Below are positions 28,817-38,583 of a stretch of 64,000 nucleotides of DNA, one piece after another. Below the pieces are notes generated by a model, which had not been told where the DNA came from, searched no databases, and was given only the letters and a program-made list of their open reading frames with translations. Made by a program: the position numbers and the translations under genes. Origin of the DNA: Phytobacter diazotrophicus. Its GTDB lineage: Bacteria > Pseudomonadota > Gammaproteobacteria > Enterobacterales > Enterobacteriaceae. Positions within the stretch are counted from its first letter, which is position 1, and every line of letters begins with the position of its first letter. The DNA is taken from contig SMDE01000007.1 of NCBI GenBank assembly GCA_004346725.1, forward strand, positions 124,001 to 188,000, in the 5' to 3' direction.

Positions 28817-31800
28817 CCTATTATCTCCAGTAGCGCCTGCAACGGATGGCGTACGCCATTTCCTTCCACGCGTTTCACCTGGCTGCGACAGGAGTAGCCT
28901 GTCGCCAGACAGCGGCTACGCGGTAAACGTTGTAGCGCCTGATGCCAGGACAACTCGTAAATCCCCAATGAGTTGGCGTGGTTCTTGACTTCATGTCCAT
29001 AGGTTCCTGCCATACCGCAGCACCCTACGCTAACGTTTTCCAGTTTCGCGCCCAGACGGGCAAAAATGGACGTCCATTGCGAAACGGAAGCAGGCAGCGC
29101 TGTCACCTCAGTACAGTGGCCAAACAGGTACCAGGATTCACCGCTGATGGCGCGATTCTCACGACCTTCCAGTGCAGAAGGCAACCATTCGTGTACCAGC
29201 ATGACGTGAAAATCGCCACGCTTCTCACCGAGCGTCTGCTTGTATTCATCCCGGTAGCAGAGCACCAGCGCCGGGTCGACGCCCACCATCGGCATGCCCA
29301 GTTGCGCAACTCGGTTGAGAAAATCCGAAGTTTTCTGTGCGGTTTTCGCAAAACGCTGCAGGAAGCCTTTGATATGCTGCGCTTTGCCATTCGGCGAAAA
29401 GGGCAGGACAACGGGCTGGTAGCCCAGTTTTTCTACCAGACGAACGAAATCGGCCACCACTTGCGCATCGTAGTAACTGGTGAATGGATCCTGCACCACC
29501 AGCACCGTAGTCGCTTTTTCCGCATCGCTCAATGTTTCAAGCTGTTCCAGCGTCAGGTTCGCCGAACGGTGGCCGATCATCTGCCGTTGTAATGAGGGAA
29601 CAGATAACAGTGGCAGATCCACCATGCCAATATGTTTTTGTGAAAGCGAACGCACCCACGGTTGGCTCATAAAGAAATTGAACGTTTTCGGCGCACGGGC
29701 CATCAACGGCGCGTAGCTTTCCACGGTCGCAACCAGGTGATCGCGCACCGGACGCAGATAGCGTGTGTGGTAAAGTTGCAGGAAGCGCGAGCGGAACTCC
29801 GGCACGTCTATCTTGATCGGGCACTGGGTCGAACAGGCCTTACAGGCCAGACAACCCGACATAGCCTCTTTCACCTCATGCGAAAAATCATACTCGCCGT
29901 GACGCGCATGCCAGCTATTGCGGGTACGCTCAATCAGCGAACGCAGGCTGGCGCGTTTTTCCGGCATCTCTTTTTCCAGCTTCACCGGGTCGATACCGCG
30001 ATCGGCCAGCAGACGCAGCCACTCGCGCACCAGCGTGGCGCGACCTTTCGGCGAATGGATACGATCGCCGGAAATTTTCATCGACGGGCACATGGGGCTT
30101 TTGGCATCGAAGTTGAAGCACAGGCCGTTGCCGTTGCACTCCATCGCCCCACGCCAGGATGAGCGCACGGCAATCGGGATTTGCCGGTCGAAGCTACCGC
30201 GTTTCACGTCATCTACCTGCTTCATCGGCGCATCAATCCCCTCAGGGGGACAAATTTTACCCGGGTTGAGGCGGTTTGCCGGGTCAAATGCAGCCTTCAC
30301 TTTGCGCAGCTCTGCGTACAGTTCCGCACCAAAGAACGCCGGGCTGTATTCGGCGCGGAAACCTTTACCGTGCTCACCCCACAGCAAGCCACCGTATTTG
30401 GCCGTTAACACCACCACATCATCGGAGATTTTCTTCATCAAAACCTCTTGTTGCGGGTCGCACATGTCGAGCGCCGGACGCACATGCAATACGCCTGCAT
30501 CCACATGACCGAACATGCCGTAGCTCAAGCCATGGCTGTCAAGCAATGCGCGAAACTCGACGATGTAGTCCGCAAGGTGTTCCGGTGGCACACAGGTATC
30601 TTCTGCGAACGGGATCGGTTTTGCCGCCCCTTTCGCATTGCCCAGCAGGCCGACGGCTTTTTTACGCATCGCGTAGATACGCTCAATGCCCGCCAGGTCG
30701 TCACAAATTTGCCAGCCAATCACCCCGCCCGCCCCTTCCGCCATCAGGGAATCCAGGCGAGCGCACAGAGAGGTAACCTGCTCATTAATTAACGCCTCAT
30801 CATCACCGGCAAACTCGACAATGTTCAGACCCAGCATGGTCTTATCCGGCACATCGGTGATGAGTTCATTTACGGAGTGCCAGATGATGTCTTCGCGCGC
30901 CAGATTGAGGACTTTTGAATCGACCGTTTCAACCGACAGTGCGCGCGCTTCCACCATAAACGGGGCATTACGCAGCGCGGAGTCGAACGAATCGTATTTC
31001 ACATTTACCAGACGGCGTACTTTCGGCAGACGGGTGATATCCAGCCGCGCTTCGGTAATGAATGCCAGCGTTCCCTCCGAGCCCGTCAACACGCGGGTCA
31101 GGTCAAACTCGGTCATCTCATCATTGAAGACATGGCGCAGGTCGTACCCCGTGAGGAAACGGTTGAGTTTGGGGAATTTATCGATAATCAGTTGACGGTT
31201 GTCCCGGCAACGTTCGAACACGGTGCGGTAAATGCGCCCCACTGCGGTATTTGCTTTACCCAATGTCTGCGCCAGTTCAACGGGCACCGGTTGGGTGTCC
31301 AGAATATCGCCGCCGAGCAATACGGCCCGCACGCCGAGGACATGGTCGGACGTTTTTCCGTAGACCAGCGATCCCTGACCGGAAGCATCGGTATTGATCA
31401 TGCCACCCAGCGTCGCACGGTTACTGGTGGACAGTTCCGGCGCGAAGAAATAGCCGTAGGGTTTAAGAAACTGGTTGAGTTGATCTTTGATGACGCCCGC
31501 TTCAACCCGCACCCATCCTTCCTCAGGATTAATCTCCATAATGCGGTTCATATAGCGGGACATATCAACGATGATGCCCTGGTTCAGCGCCTGACCGTTT
31601 GTGCCGGTGCCGCCGCCGCGCGGTGTGAACACCAGCGACTGAAAACGCGCTTCCGCCGCGATGCGTGAAATTAAGGCGACATCAGAAGTAGAACGGGGAA
31701 AGACAACGGCATCGGGTAGCAATTGGTAGATACTGTTGTCGGTCGCCATGGTCAGCCTGTCGGCATAACTTGTGGCGGTATCGCCGGTAAAACCTTGTTG

Positions 31801-31869
31801 CTCCAGTGCCTGTAAAAAATTCAGCACCAATTGAACGACACCCGGTGCCTGAGAAATCTGTGGGATCAT
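28813..31869 (-). CDS. ydiJ: FAD-linked oxidoreductase YdiJ
   Basis: A 1018-residue fusion: an FAD-binding PCMH/vanillyl-alcohol-oxidase domain (about 45-270, with TPRGGGTGTNGQ), its C-terminal oxidase domain (to about 570), a 4Fe-4S ferredoxin motif CLACKACSTQCP near 680 and a CCG-domain-like tail with VGCCGMAG. E. coli YdiJ of the same length has been reported as a D-2-hydroxyglutarate dehydrogenase. It overlaps menI by four bases. Confidence 0.94.
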   Translation of the reverse strand: MIPQISQAPGVVQLVLNFLQALEQQGFTGDTATSYADRLTMATDNSIYQLLPDAVVFPRSTSDVALISRIAAEARFQSLVFTPRGGGTGTNGQALNQGIIVDMSRYMNRIMEINPEEGWVRVEAGVIKDQLNQFLKPYGYFFAPELSTSNRATLGGMINTDASGQGSLVYGKTSDHVLGVRAVLLGGDILDTQPVPVELAQTLGKANTAVGRIYRTVFERCRDNRQLIIDKFPKLNRFLTGYDLRHVFNDEMTEFDLTRVLTGSEGTLAFITEARLDITRLPKVRRLVNVKYDSFDSALRNAPFMVEARALSVETVDSKVLNLAREDIIWHSVNELITDVPDKTMLGLNIVEFAGDDEALINEQVTSLCARLDSLMAEGAGGVIGWQICDDLAGIERIYAMRKKAVGLLGNAKGAAKPIPFAEDTCVPPEHLADYIVEFRALLDSHGLSYGMFGHVDAGVLHVRPALDMCDPQQEVLMKKISDDVVVLTAKYGGLLWGEHGKGFRAEYSPAFFGAELYAELRKVKAAFDPANRLNPGKICPPEGIDAPMKQVDDVKRGSFDRQIPIAVRSSWRGAMECNGNGLCFNFDAKSPMCPSMKISGDRIHSPKGRATLVREWLRLLADRGIDPVKLEKEMPEKRASLRSLIERTRNSWHARHGEYDFSHEVKEAMSGCLACKACSTQCPIKIDVPEFRSRFLQLYHTRYLRPVRDHLVATVESYAPLMARAPKTFNFFMSQPWVRSLSQKHIGMVDLPLLSVPSLQRQMIGHRSANLTLEQLETLSDAEKATTVLVVQDPFTSYYDAQVVADFVRLVEKLGYQPVVLPFSPNGKAQHIKGFLQRFAKTAQKTSDFLNRVAQLGMPMVGVDPALVLCYRDEYKQTLGEKRGDFHVMLVHEWLPSALEGRENRAISGESWYLFGHCTEVTALPASVSQWTSIFARLGAKLENVSVGCCGMAGTYGHEVKNHANSLGIYELSWHQALQRLPRSRCLATGYSCRSQVKRVEGNGVRHPLQALLEIIG

Positions 31870-32063
31870 TACTCTTGACCCTGCCTGACTGTTAGTAGTT
31901 GTGAATAGTTAATCGTTTGCTTGCAGCATCCATCGTTGTATCACATTTTTTTCTTATGCGCCCACCAGAATTACGGGCAGAATCAGACTGTCAAAAACCG
32001 CTGAAATCATTAATCATTATCTTTACTGATTTCGCATCCTCTCACTTAAGGTGATTACGTTTT

Positions 32064-33176
32064 ATGGCCTTTCAATCGCAGTCCCGGGATGTGCCGCAGG
32101 TGATGCTGTCGGTACTGTTTTTAGCCCTTATGATCATCGCCTGTTTGTGGATCGTTCAGCCTTTTATTCTTGGTTTCGCCTGGGCGGGTACCGTGGTTAT
32201 TGCCACCTGGCCGGTGCTTCTGCGCGTACAGCGCGCGCTGTTTGGTCGCCGTTCACTGGCTGTCATCGTGATGACATTGTTATTAATTCTGCTGTTTATT
32301 CTTCCGGTCGCGCTACTGGTTAATAGCCTGGTGGATAACAGCGGTCCGGTCATTCAGGCCATTACATCGGGTGAAATGACTCCGCCGACCCTGGAGTGGC
32401 TGAACAGTATTCCGCTGATCGGTGACAAGCTGTATAGCGGCTGGCACAACCTGCTGGATATGGGCGGCAGCGCGATACTTGCCAAAGTACGCCCTTATGT
32501 CGGCACGACCACCACATGGTTTGTCGGTCAGGCGGCACATATCGGTCGCTTTATGCTGCATTGTGCCCTGATGTTGCTATTTAGCGCCCTGCTGTACTGG
32601 CGCGGCGAGCAGGTCGCACAGGGGATTCGCCATTTTGCCTATCGTCTGGCGGCCAGACGCGGCGATGCTGCGGTTCTGCTGGCTGGGCAGGCCATCCGTG
32701 CTGTCGCGCTTGGCGTGGTTGTCACCGCGCTGGTACAGGCGGTTCTGGGAGGAATTGGCCTGGCGGTGACAGGAGTGCCATACGCCACGCTGTTCACGGT
32801 CATTATGTTGATGACGTGTCTGGTACAACTGGGCCCGTTGGTTGTGCTGGTGCCTGCGATTATCTGGCTCTACTGGAGCGGCGACTCAACATGGGGCACG
32901 GTGTTACTGGTCTGGAGTTGCGTGGTCGGCACGCTGGATAACTTTATTCGTCCCATGCTGATTCGTATGGGGGCCGATCTGCCGATGATACTGATTCTTT
33001 CCGGCGTTATTGGCGGCCTGGTGGCATTTGGGATGATCGGGCTGTTTATTGGTCCTGTGTTACTGGCTGTTTCATGGCGACTCTTTTCCGCCTGGGTTAA
33101 CGAAGCGCCCATGCCAGGGCCGGAGGAAAATGACGCGCTGGAAGACATACACGATGCAGATGACACCCGCATCTGA
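32064..33176 (+). CDS. ydiK: AI-2E-family membrane protein YdiK
   Basis: A 370-residue permease-like protein with about eight membrane segments and the PF01594-type C-terminal half (IRMGADLPMILILSGVIGG). The family includes putative autoinducer-2 exporters, but YdiK's substrate is unknown. An AAGGTG ribosome site lies 9 bases before ATG. It sits just upstream of rprA, as in E. coli. Confidence 0.92.
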   Translation: MAFQSQSRDVPQVMLSVLFLALMIIACLWIVQPFILGFAWAGTVVIATWPVLLRVQRALFGRRSLAVIVMTLLLILLFILPVALLVNSLVDNSGPVIQAITSGEMTPPTLEWLNSIPLIGDKLYSGWHNLLDMGGSAILAKVRPYVGTTTTWFVGQAAHIGRFMLHCALMLLFSALLYWRGEQVAQGIRHFAYRLAARRGDAAVLLAGQAIRAVALGVVVTALVQAVLGGIGLAVTGVPYATLFTVIMLMTCLVQLGPLVVLVPAIIWLYWSGDSTWGTVLLVWSCVVGTLDNFIRPMLIRMGADLPMILILSGVIGGLVAFGMIGLFIGPVLLAVSWRLFSAWVNEAPMPGPEENDALEDIHDADDTRI

Positions 33177-33350
33177 TACGCCAGCTTCGATGATTATGAA
33201 GCACTGCTAATCATTTATTTACTGTCCCTCCCATGCGCAAGCCTCCTGACCGGAGGTTTGCGCAGTTTTCCCCGCAAAATCTTAACCGCCGTTTAACTAA
33301 TGAGACGAATCTGATCGACGCTAAAATCCCGGATGGCCTACTATAAGGTC

Positions 33351-33456
33351 ACGGTTATAAATCAACACCTTGATTTATAAGCATGGAAATCCCCTGAGTG
33401 AAACAACGAATTGCTGTGTGTAGTCTTTGCCCATCTCCCACGATGGGCTTTTTTTT
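33351..33456 (+). ncRNA. rprA: RprA small regulatory RNA
   Basis: 106 bases almost identical to E. coli RprA. It begins at ACGGTTATAAATC, has the first hairpin (33355-33380), the CCCCTGAGTGAAACAACGAATTG segment that pairs with the rpoS leader, and a terminator (GCCCATC/GATGGGC plus T8, 33429-33456). A TACTAT -10 lies at 33339-33344, and the TAATGAGACGAATCT region around 33299-33313 is where RcsB binds in E. coli. RprA activates rpoS translation with Hfq and represses csgD and ydaM. Confidence 0.96.
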
Positions 33457-33594
33457 ATCCCTCAAACAGGCGGTGAGGCAGGTTAACCTGCGGGGAAGAA
33501 CTCTGTGACGCGGTTACGTCTGTCGCGCCTCATCGGGGGGCATCCTGAATCGTCCATACGGCAAATAGTAAGAAGCCGATAATGATAAGCCACC

Positions 33595-33978
33595 TCATAC
33601 ATTAACGCCTGTCATGACAGCACAGTCTACGGCGGGGCTGGTGTAGTCAAAATGCATGATGCCTTCCCCTTTGCTGTCCTGGATATAGATGTTGTACGCC
33701 TTCCCGTCATATTTAAAATGGACAAATTCGACGGCATCCAATGTGCTGTCCCAATGGTCAAAGACATTCAGGCCTTTTATCGTACGAACCGTTTTGCCAT
33801 TCACTGCTATATCCAATGTGGTATTGGCTAATTCAGCATGGTTGTAATCATATTTTATTACACTCATACCGTTAATACAGATAACGGATTCCTTCGTCAG
33901 CCAATTCCCATTAACCGGACCAGCCATAACTGCGCAGGAATAAATACAGACGGTTAACAATAATAACAATCGCGTCAT
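33595..33978 (-). CDS. Secreted protein of unknown function (third gene of a three-gene operon)
   Basis: A 127-residue protein with a signal peptide (about 1-19, ending VMA before GPVNG) and a strand-rich mature part. Only two Cys remain after cleavage (34 and 119), so one disulfide is likely. Its start overlaps the previous gene's stop by four bases. No family recognised; a small periplasmic beta-barrel or inhibitor-like fold is a guess. Confidence 0.78.
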   Translation of the reverse strand: MTRLLLLLTVCIYSCAVMAGPVNGNWLTKESVICINGMSVIKYDYNHAELANTTLDIAVNGKTVRTIKGLNVFDHWDSTLDAVEFVHFKYDGKAYNIYIQDSKGEGIMHFDYTSPAVDCAVMTGVNV

Positions 33979-34178
33979 AGTTCTACCTTAATTGCCGCCA
34001 GTGTTGAACCACATTCAGACATAAAAGTGTTATACGCATCTTCGCTATGTATTCTGAGGGCCTTTTCTCCCTCATCACATAACTGCGCCAGCGTATTTTC
34101 ATAAGCATGGTATTCGCGGGTAAGCTCTTTCAGGCGTGCAATGACAGCCGCTAACGTATCCGTTTGATAGAAATTCAT
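33975..34178 (-). CDS. Small helical cytoplasmic protein of unknown function (second gene)
   Basis: A 67-residue mostly helical protein (VIARLKELTREYHAYENTL and EGEKALRIHSEDAY suggest two helices). It has no signal peptide, although both neighbours are exported. Its ends overlap the flanking genes by four bases each (ATGA), so the three are probably translated together. No family recognised. Confidence 0.7.
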   Translation of the reverse strand: MNFYQTDTLAAVIARLKELTREYHAYENTLAQLCDEGEKALRIHSEDAYNTFMSECGSTLAAIKVEL

Positions 34179-34390
34179 TTTGCGCCATCCGTGTTGCTAA
34201 AGTGCGCACCGTTGCCGGTAACAGCACAGGTTCCGTTATCAAGTAGCGCGCCAATCGGCAGATAATCAAAGGCCAGATGCGCGGTACTCACATCCTCTCC
34301 GTCGCACGCTTTAATATGATCGTTATACGATGCGCAGCCGTTAAGCGCGATGCAGCAGAGCACGGTCGCAATCAGCAATAAAGGTTTCAT
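34175..34390 (-). CDS. Small lipoprotein of unknown function (first gene)
   Basis: A 71-residue protein whose signal peptide ends in a lipobox (IALNGC, Cys near 19). The mature part is about 52 residues and has two more Cys. ATG at 34388-34390 is chosen because AAGGT lies 7 bases upstream and the lipobox then sits at a normal distance; the frame extends to 34501. The residue after the Cys is Ala, so an outer membrane location is likely. Confidence 0.75.
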   Translation of the reverse strand: MKPLLLIATVLCCIALNGCASYNDHIKACDGEDVSTAHLAFDYLPIGALLDNGTCAVTGNGAHFSNTDGAK

Positions 34391-34834
34391 GGCATTTACC
34401 TTAATTGAGATGAGATCATTGGGATGCGTGAATAAAAGATTTACGCACCTCGATATAAATAACCTGACAGAGTTTTCTGACTGATAGATAGCAAAATGCA
34501 CCCATAGCCATCAGCAGGCAGGTTGTCGTTATTTTTTGCAGTTCTGGTAGCCAACTAAAATAAAAGCGCAAGGTGTGAGCATGGCAATGCAGCCACATTC
34601 ATACAGCTTTACGCGGTCGCGCAGATTCCCTGAAAAAACGAAAAGAAAAATATATCTGACGCAGCACATGCGATCAGAGGCATCTGCAAAGGATGGGTTG
34701 GAGTATTTAAATCGTGCAGATGTGTTAAAACGAGGCCAGTGTAATTCGATTGCTGACACATCTCTAAGGTAAGCGTGCGCAAACACATTTTGTTTCAGCT
34801 AAGAATTTACTTATTCCAGCCGAATTTCCGCCAT
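34391..34834. other. Intergenic region upstream of the three-gene operon
   Basis: About 440 AT-rich bases that must hold the operon promoter. Short open frames on both strands (34529-34786 minus, 34575-34772 plus) lack ribosome sites. E. coli has a long block (ydiL to fadK) near here; no trace of it was seen. Confidence 0.4.
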
Positions 34835-34864
34835 AAAAAAACCCCACTTCGGAAGAAGTGAGGT
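34835..34864 (-). terminator. Intrinsic terminator of ppsA
   Basis: A 10-bp stem (34841-34850 with 34855-34864, loop GGAA, one wobble pair) followed on the minus strand by T7. Confidence 0.9.
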
Positions 34865-34886
34865 TTTATCGTAAGGGAGTAATGGA

Positions 34887-37265
34887 TTATTTGTTCAGTT
34901 CAGCCAGTGTCAGCCAGGTTTGAACCACGGTGTCCGGGTTCAGGGAGAGGCTATCAATCCCCTCTTCCATCAGCCAGGCCGCGAAGTCTTCATGGTCCGA
35001 CGGGCCCTGCCCACAGATACCGACATATTTGCCGTGTTTTTTGGCAGCGCGAATGGCCATCGACAACAGGGCTTTCACCGCGTCATTACGCTCATCAAAT
35101 AGCTCAGAGACAACACCGGAGTCGCGGTCCAGCCCCAACGCCAGTTGCGTCATGTCGTTTGAACCGATAGAGAAGCCGTCAAAGTGCTCCAGGAACTGGT
35201 CAGCGAGCAGCGCATTCGACGGGATCTCGCACATCATGATGATCTTGAGTCCGTTTTCACCGCGTTTGAGCCCCTGACGTGCCAGCTCTTCCACCACCGC
35301 TTTCGCCTGCTCCACGGTACGGACAAAGGGGACCATGATTTCCACGTTGGTCAGCCCCATCTCGTTGCGCACACGCTTCACCGCCTCACATTCCAGCGCG
35401 AAACAGTCACGGAAGCTGTCGGAAACATAGCGACCGGCACCACGGAAGCCGAGCATCGGGTTCTCTTCGTCCGGTTCGTAACGTTCACCACCGACGAGGT
35501 TGGCATACTCGTTGGATTTAAAGTCTGACAGACGCACAATCACCCGTTTTGGATAGAATGCCGCCCCCAGCGTTGCGATGCCTTCGGTCAGACGTCCAAC
35601 ATAAAACTCTTTCGGCGAATCATAACCTTTCATGATTTCGCGGATTTCGTTTTGCAGCTTCACGTCCTGATCGTCAAACTCCAGCAATGCACGCGGGTGC
35701 ACGCCGATCATACGGTTGATAATAAATTCCAGGCGCGCCAGGCCGACACCTTCATTCGGCAGACAGGCAAAATCAAACGCTCTGTCCGGGTTGCCCACGT
35801 TCATCATGATTTTGAGCGGCAGCGCAGGCATTTCATCAATGCTTGAGCTTTTCACGCTAAAGTCGAGCATCTCGGCGTACACATAGCCCGTGTCGCCTTC
35901 GGCGCAGGAGACGGTCACTTTATCGCCATCTTTCATGCGCTCCGTTGCATCGCCACAACCGACGACCGCCGGGATCCCCAGCTCACGAGCGATGATGGCC
36001 GCATGGCAGGTACGACCGCCACGGTTGGTGACAATCGCTGCCGCTTTTTTCATGATCGGTTCCCAGTCCGGGTCGGTCATGTCAGTCACCAGCACATCAC
36101 CCGCTTCGATGCGATTCATTTCACTGATATCGTGAATCACTTTCACCGGGCCTGCGCCAATGCGCTGGCCAATCGCACGCCCTTCGGCGATGATTTTGCC
36201 CTGCGCATGCAGCGTATAACGCTCCATCACTTTACCGCGAGAGCGCACGGTCTCCGGGCGCGCCTGCACAATAAATAGTTTGCCAGTATGGCCGTCTTTC
36301 GCCCATTCAATGTCCATCGGCCGGCCATAATGTTTTTCAATCTGCACAGCCTGTTTCGCCAGCTCCTGCACTTCCTCGTTGGTCAGCGAGAAACGATCGC
36401 GATTAGCCTGTTCGACATCTTCGATACGCACCTGTTTGCCATGCTCCTGGGTTGGTGCATAGACCATGCGAATTTTCTTCGACCCCATCGTGCGGCGCAC
36501 GATAGCCGGACGCCCAGCCGCCAGTGTTGGCTTATGAACATAAAATTCATCCGGGTTGACTGCACCCTGTACCACCATTTCACCCAGCCCCCAGGCTGCG
36601 GTGACAAATACCACCTGATCAAAGCCGGATTCCGTGTCGATAGAGAACATCACGCCGGAAGAACCGATGTCTGAGCGCACCATCCGTTGCACCCCGGCAG
36701 AGAGCGCAACACCGCGATGATCGTAACCCTGATGCACGCGGTAAGAGATCGCACGGTCATTGAACAGGGAGGCGAAGACGTGCTTCACCGCCACCAGCAC
36801 GGCGTCATACCCCTGCACGTTCAGGAAGGTTTCCTGTTGGCCCGCAAAGGAGGCGTCTGGCATATCTTCTGCCGTTGCGGAAGAACGCACCGCAAAGGAT
36901 GCCTGCTCGTCATCAGCAGACAGTTTGGCATATGCCTGATGGATCGCATCTTCGAACGCCGGCTGGAACGGAGTATCGACTATCCACTGGCGAATCTGCG
37001 CGCCAGCTTTCGCCAGCTCGGAAACGTCGTCAATGTCCGTTTTATCCAGCAGGTCATAGATGCGCTGATTCAGGCCGCTTTGATCGAGAAACTGGTTAAA
37101 CGCATCGGCAGTGGTAGCAAACCCATTGGGTACGCTTACGCCCATACCGGACAGATTAGTAATCATCTCACCAAGGGAGGCATTTTTGCCCCCAACTCTG
37201 TCTACATCATTCATGCCGAGTTGGTCATACCAAAGCACCAGCGGAGACGAGCCATTGTTGGACAT
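34887..37265 (-). CDS. ppsA: Phosphoenolpyruvate synthase
   Basis: A 792-residue enzyme that converts pyruvate and ATP to phosphoenolpyruvate, AMP and phosphate for gluconeogenesis. N-terminal ATP-grasp domain, swivelling phosphohistidine domain with GGRTCHAAI (His near 421), then the PEP-binding TIM barrel with [11 protein letters not shown] and the catalytic GQGPSDH. Its divergent neighbour ppsR encodes the kinase/phosphorylase that switches it off and on. Confidence 0.98.
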   Translation of the reverse strand: MSNNGSSPLVLWYDQLGMNDVDRVGGKNASLGEMITNLSGMGVSVPNGFATTADAFNQFLDQSGLNQRIYDLLDKTDIDDVSELAKAGAQIRQWIVDTPFQPAFEDAIHQAYAKLSADDEQASFAVRSSATAEDMPDASFAGQQETFLNVQGYDAVLVAVKHVFASLFNDRAISYRVHQGYDHRGVALSAGVQRMVRSDIGSSGVMFSIDTESGFDQVVFVTAAWGLGEMVVQGAVNPDEFYVHKPTLAAGRPAIVRRTMGSKKIRMVYAPTQEHGKQVRIEDVEQANRDRFSLTNEEVQELAKQAVQIEKHYGRPMDIEWAKDGHTGKLFIVQARPETVRSRGKVMERYTLHAQGKIIAEGRAIGQRIGAGPVKVIHDISEMNRIEAGDVLVTDMTDPDWEPIMKKAAAIVTNRGGRTCHAAIIARELGIPAVVGCGDATERMKDGDKVTVSCAEGDTGYVYAEMLDFSVKSSSIDEMPALPLKIMMNVGNPDRAFDFACLPNEGVGLARLEFIINRMIGVHPRALLEFDDQDVKLQNEIREIMKGYDSPKEFYVGRLTEGIATLGAAFYPKRVIVRLSDFKSNEYANLVGGERYEPDEENPMLGFRGAGRYVSDSFRDCFALECEAVKRVRNEMGLTNVEIMVPFVRTVEQAKAVVEELARQGLKRGENGLKIIMMCEIPSNALLADQFLEHFDGFSIGSNDMTQLALGLDRDSGVVSELFDERNDAVKALLSMAIRAAKKHGKYVGICGQGPSDHEDFAAWLMEEGIDSLSLNPDTVVQTWLTLAELNK

Positions 37266-37352
37266 CTAAACAATCCTTTTGTGATATTTGAATGGGGTAA
37301 TAAAGCATTTACTACCTTTTCATCCTGGCATAATTATTCCGGCTGAAAAAAC

Positions 37353-37368
37353 GGTGAATCGTTCAAGC
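37353..37368 (-). promoter_or_regulatory. Cra operator of ppsA
   Basis: GGTGAATCGTTCAAGC is identical to the E. coli ppsA Cra site and lies 88 bases upstream of the ppsA start, where Cra activates. pykF, the opposite reaction, has a repressing Cra site. Confidence 0.85.
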
Positions 37369-37597
37369 AATTTAAATTTTTGTCTTTTCGGACACTTTCC
37401 CGTCAACGATTCCGTATTCGATAACCGGAAAATCCTCAAAGTCATTCTTTTTTTAGGCGCATAATAAAAATGAACCATACTTTTCATTAAAAACAAAAAT
37501 ACCGTTTCATTTTAAAAATTCAGAAAAGACGCTACGCAGATGGGTGACTTTAATTTATGCTTTCAGATAATTACGCATGACAATCAGGAAGGGTAAA

Positions 37598-38431
37598 ATG
37601 GACAGCGCTGTGGATCGCCAGGTTTTTTATATTTCCGATGGTACCGCTATCACCGCAGAGGTATTAGGCCATGCGGTGATGTCGCAATTCCCTGTTGCCA
37701 TCAATAGCATCACGCTGCCGTTCGTGGAGAATGAAAGCCGCGCCAGAGCAGTGAAGGACCAGATTGACGCTATCTATCAGCAGACAGGCGTACGTCCATT
37801 AGTGTTTTATTCCATCGTACTGCCTGAAATCCGCACCATTATTTTACAAAGTGAAGGATTCTGTCAGGACATTGTTCAGGCACTGGTGGCACCATTACAG
37901 CAAGAATTAAAACTCGACCCGACACCTATTGCACATCGTACCCATGGGTTAAATCCAGGCAACCTGACGAAATATGATGCGCGGATTGCCGCTATTGATT
38001 ACACGCTGGCGCATGATGACGGTATTTCGTTGCGCAACCTGGATCAGGCCCAGGTGATTTTGTTAGGTGTTTCCCGTTGCGGCAAAACGCCAACCAGCCT
38101 TTATCTGGCAATGCAATTCGGTATCCGTGCAGCTAATTATCCTTTTATTGCCGATGACATGGATAATCTCGTTCTGCCTGTTTCATTGAAGCCGCTCCAG
38201 CATAAATTATTTGGTCTGACCATTAATCCTGAGCGCCTGGCCGCCATTCGCGAAGAGCGTCGTGAAAATAGCCGTTACGCTTCATTACGCCAGTGCCGCA
38301 TGGAAGTGGCAGAGGTGGAAGCGCTTTACCGTAAAAATCAGATCCCCTGGTTAAACAGTACCAACTATTCGGTAGAAGAGATCGCCACCAAAATTCTCGA
38401 CATGATGGGGCTTAACCGCCGCATGTACTAA
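37598..38431 (+). CDS. ppsR: PEP synthase regulatory protein PpsR (YdiA)
   Basis: A 277-residue bifunctional enzyme with the P-loop [11 protein letters not shown] near residue 153. It inactivates PpsA by ADP-dependent phosphorylation of a Thr and reactivates it by phosphorolysis. ATG at 37598 matches the E. coli start, with AGGAAGG just upstream; the frame extends to 37577. The trp operator for aroH overlaps its stop codon. Confidence 0.95.
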   Translation: MDSAVDRQVFYISDGTAITAEVLGHAVMSQFPVAINSITLPFVENESRARAVKDQIDAIYQQTGVRPLVFYSIVLPEIRTIILQSEGFCQDIVQALVAPLQQELKLDPTPIAHRTHGLNPGNLTKYDARIAAIDYTLAHDDGISLRNLDQAQVILLGVSRCGKTPTSLYLAMQFGIRAANYPFIADDMDNLVLPVSLKPLQHKLFGLTINPERLAAIREERRENSRYASLRQCRMEVAEVEALYRKNQIPWLNSTNYSVEEIATKILDMMGLNRRMY

Positions 38432-38443
38432 GACACTAGTACA
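38424..38443 (+). promoter_or_regulatory. TrpR operator of aroH
   Basis: TGTACTAAGACACTAGTACA is a 20-base near-palindrome with the TrpR half-sites CTAGTACA. It matches the E. coli aroH operator and overlaps the ppsR stop codon (38429-38431). Tryptophan-loaded TrpR would repress aroH. Confidence 0.88.
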
Positions 38444-38583
38444 TGGGTGACAATTTTGCTATCATGCTGGCCTTCGATGTGATGCGCATCACAACCTGCT
38501 ATTGAATTAAGCAAGGATTGGTTTAAGGTGTGCGCATCGCCTCCGGCATTTGGCCGTTTGAGCACAAAATTTTGAGAATTCTG

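Noticed and set aside
34529..34786. Open frames on both strands upstream of the three-gene operon
   Set aside because: No ribosome sites and the two strands mirror each other; most likely non-coding promoter region.
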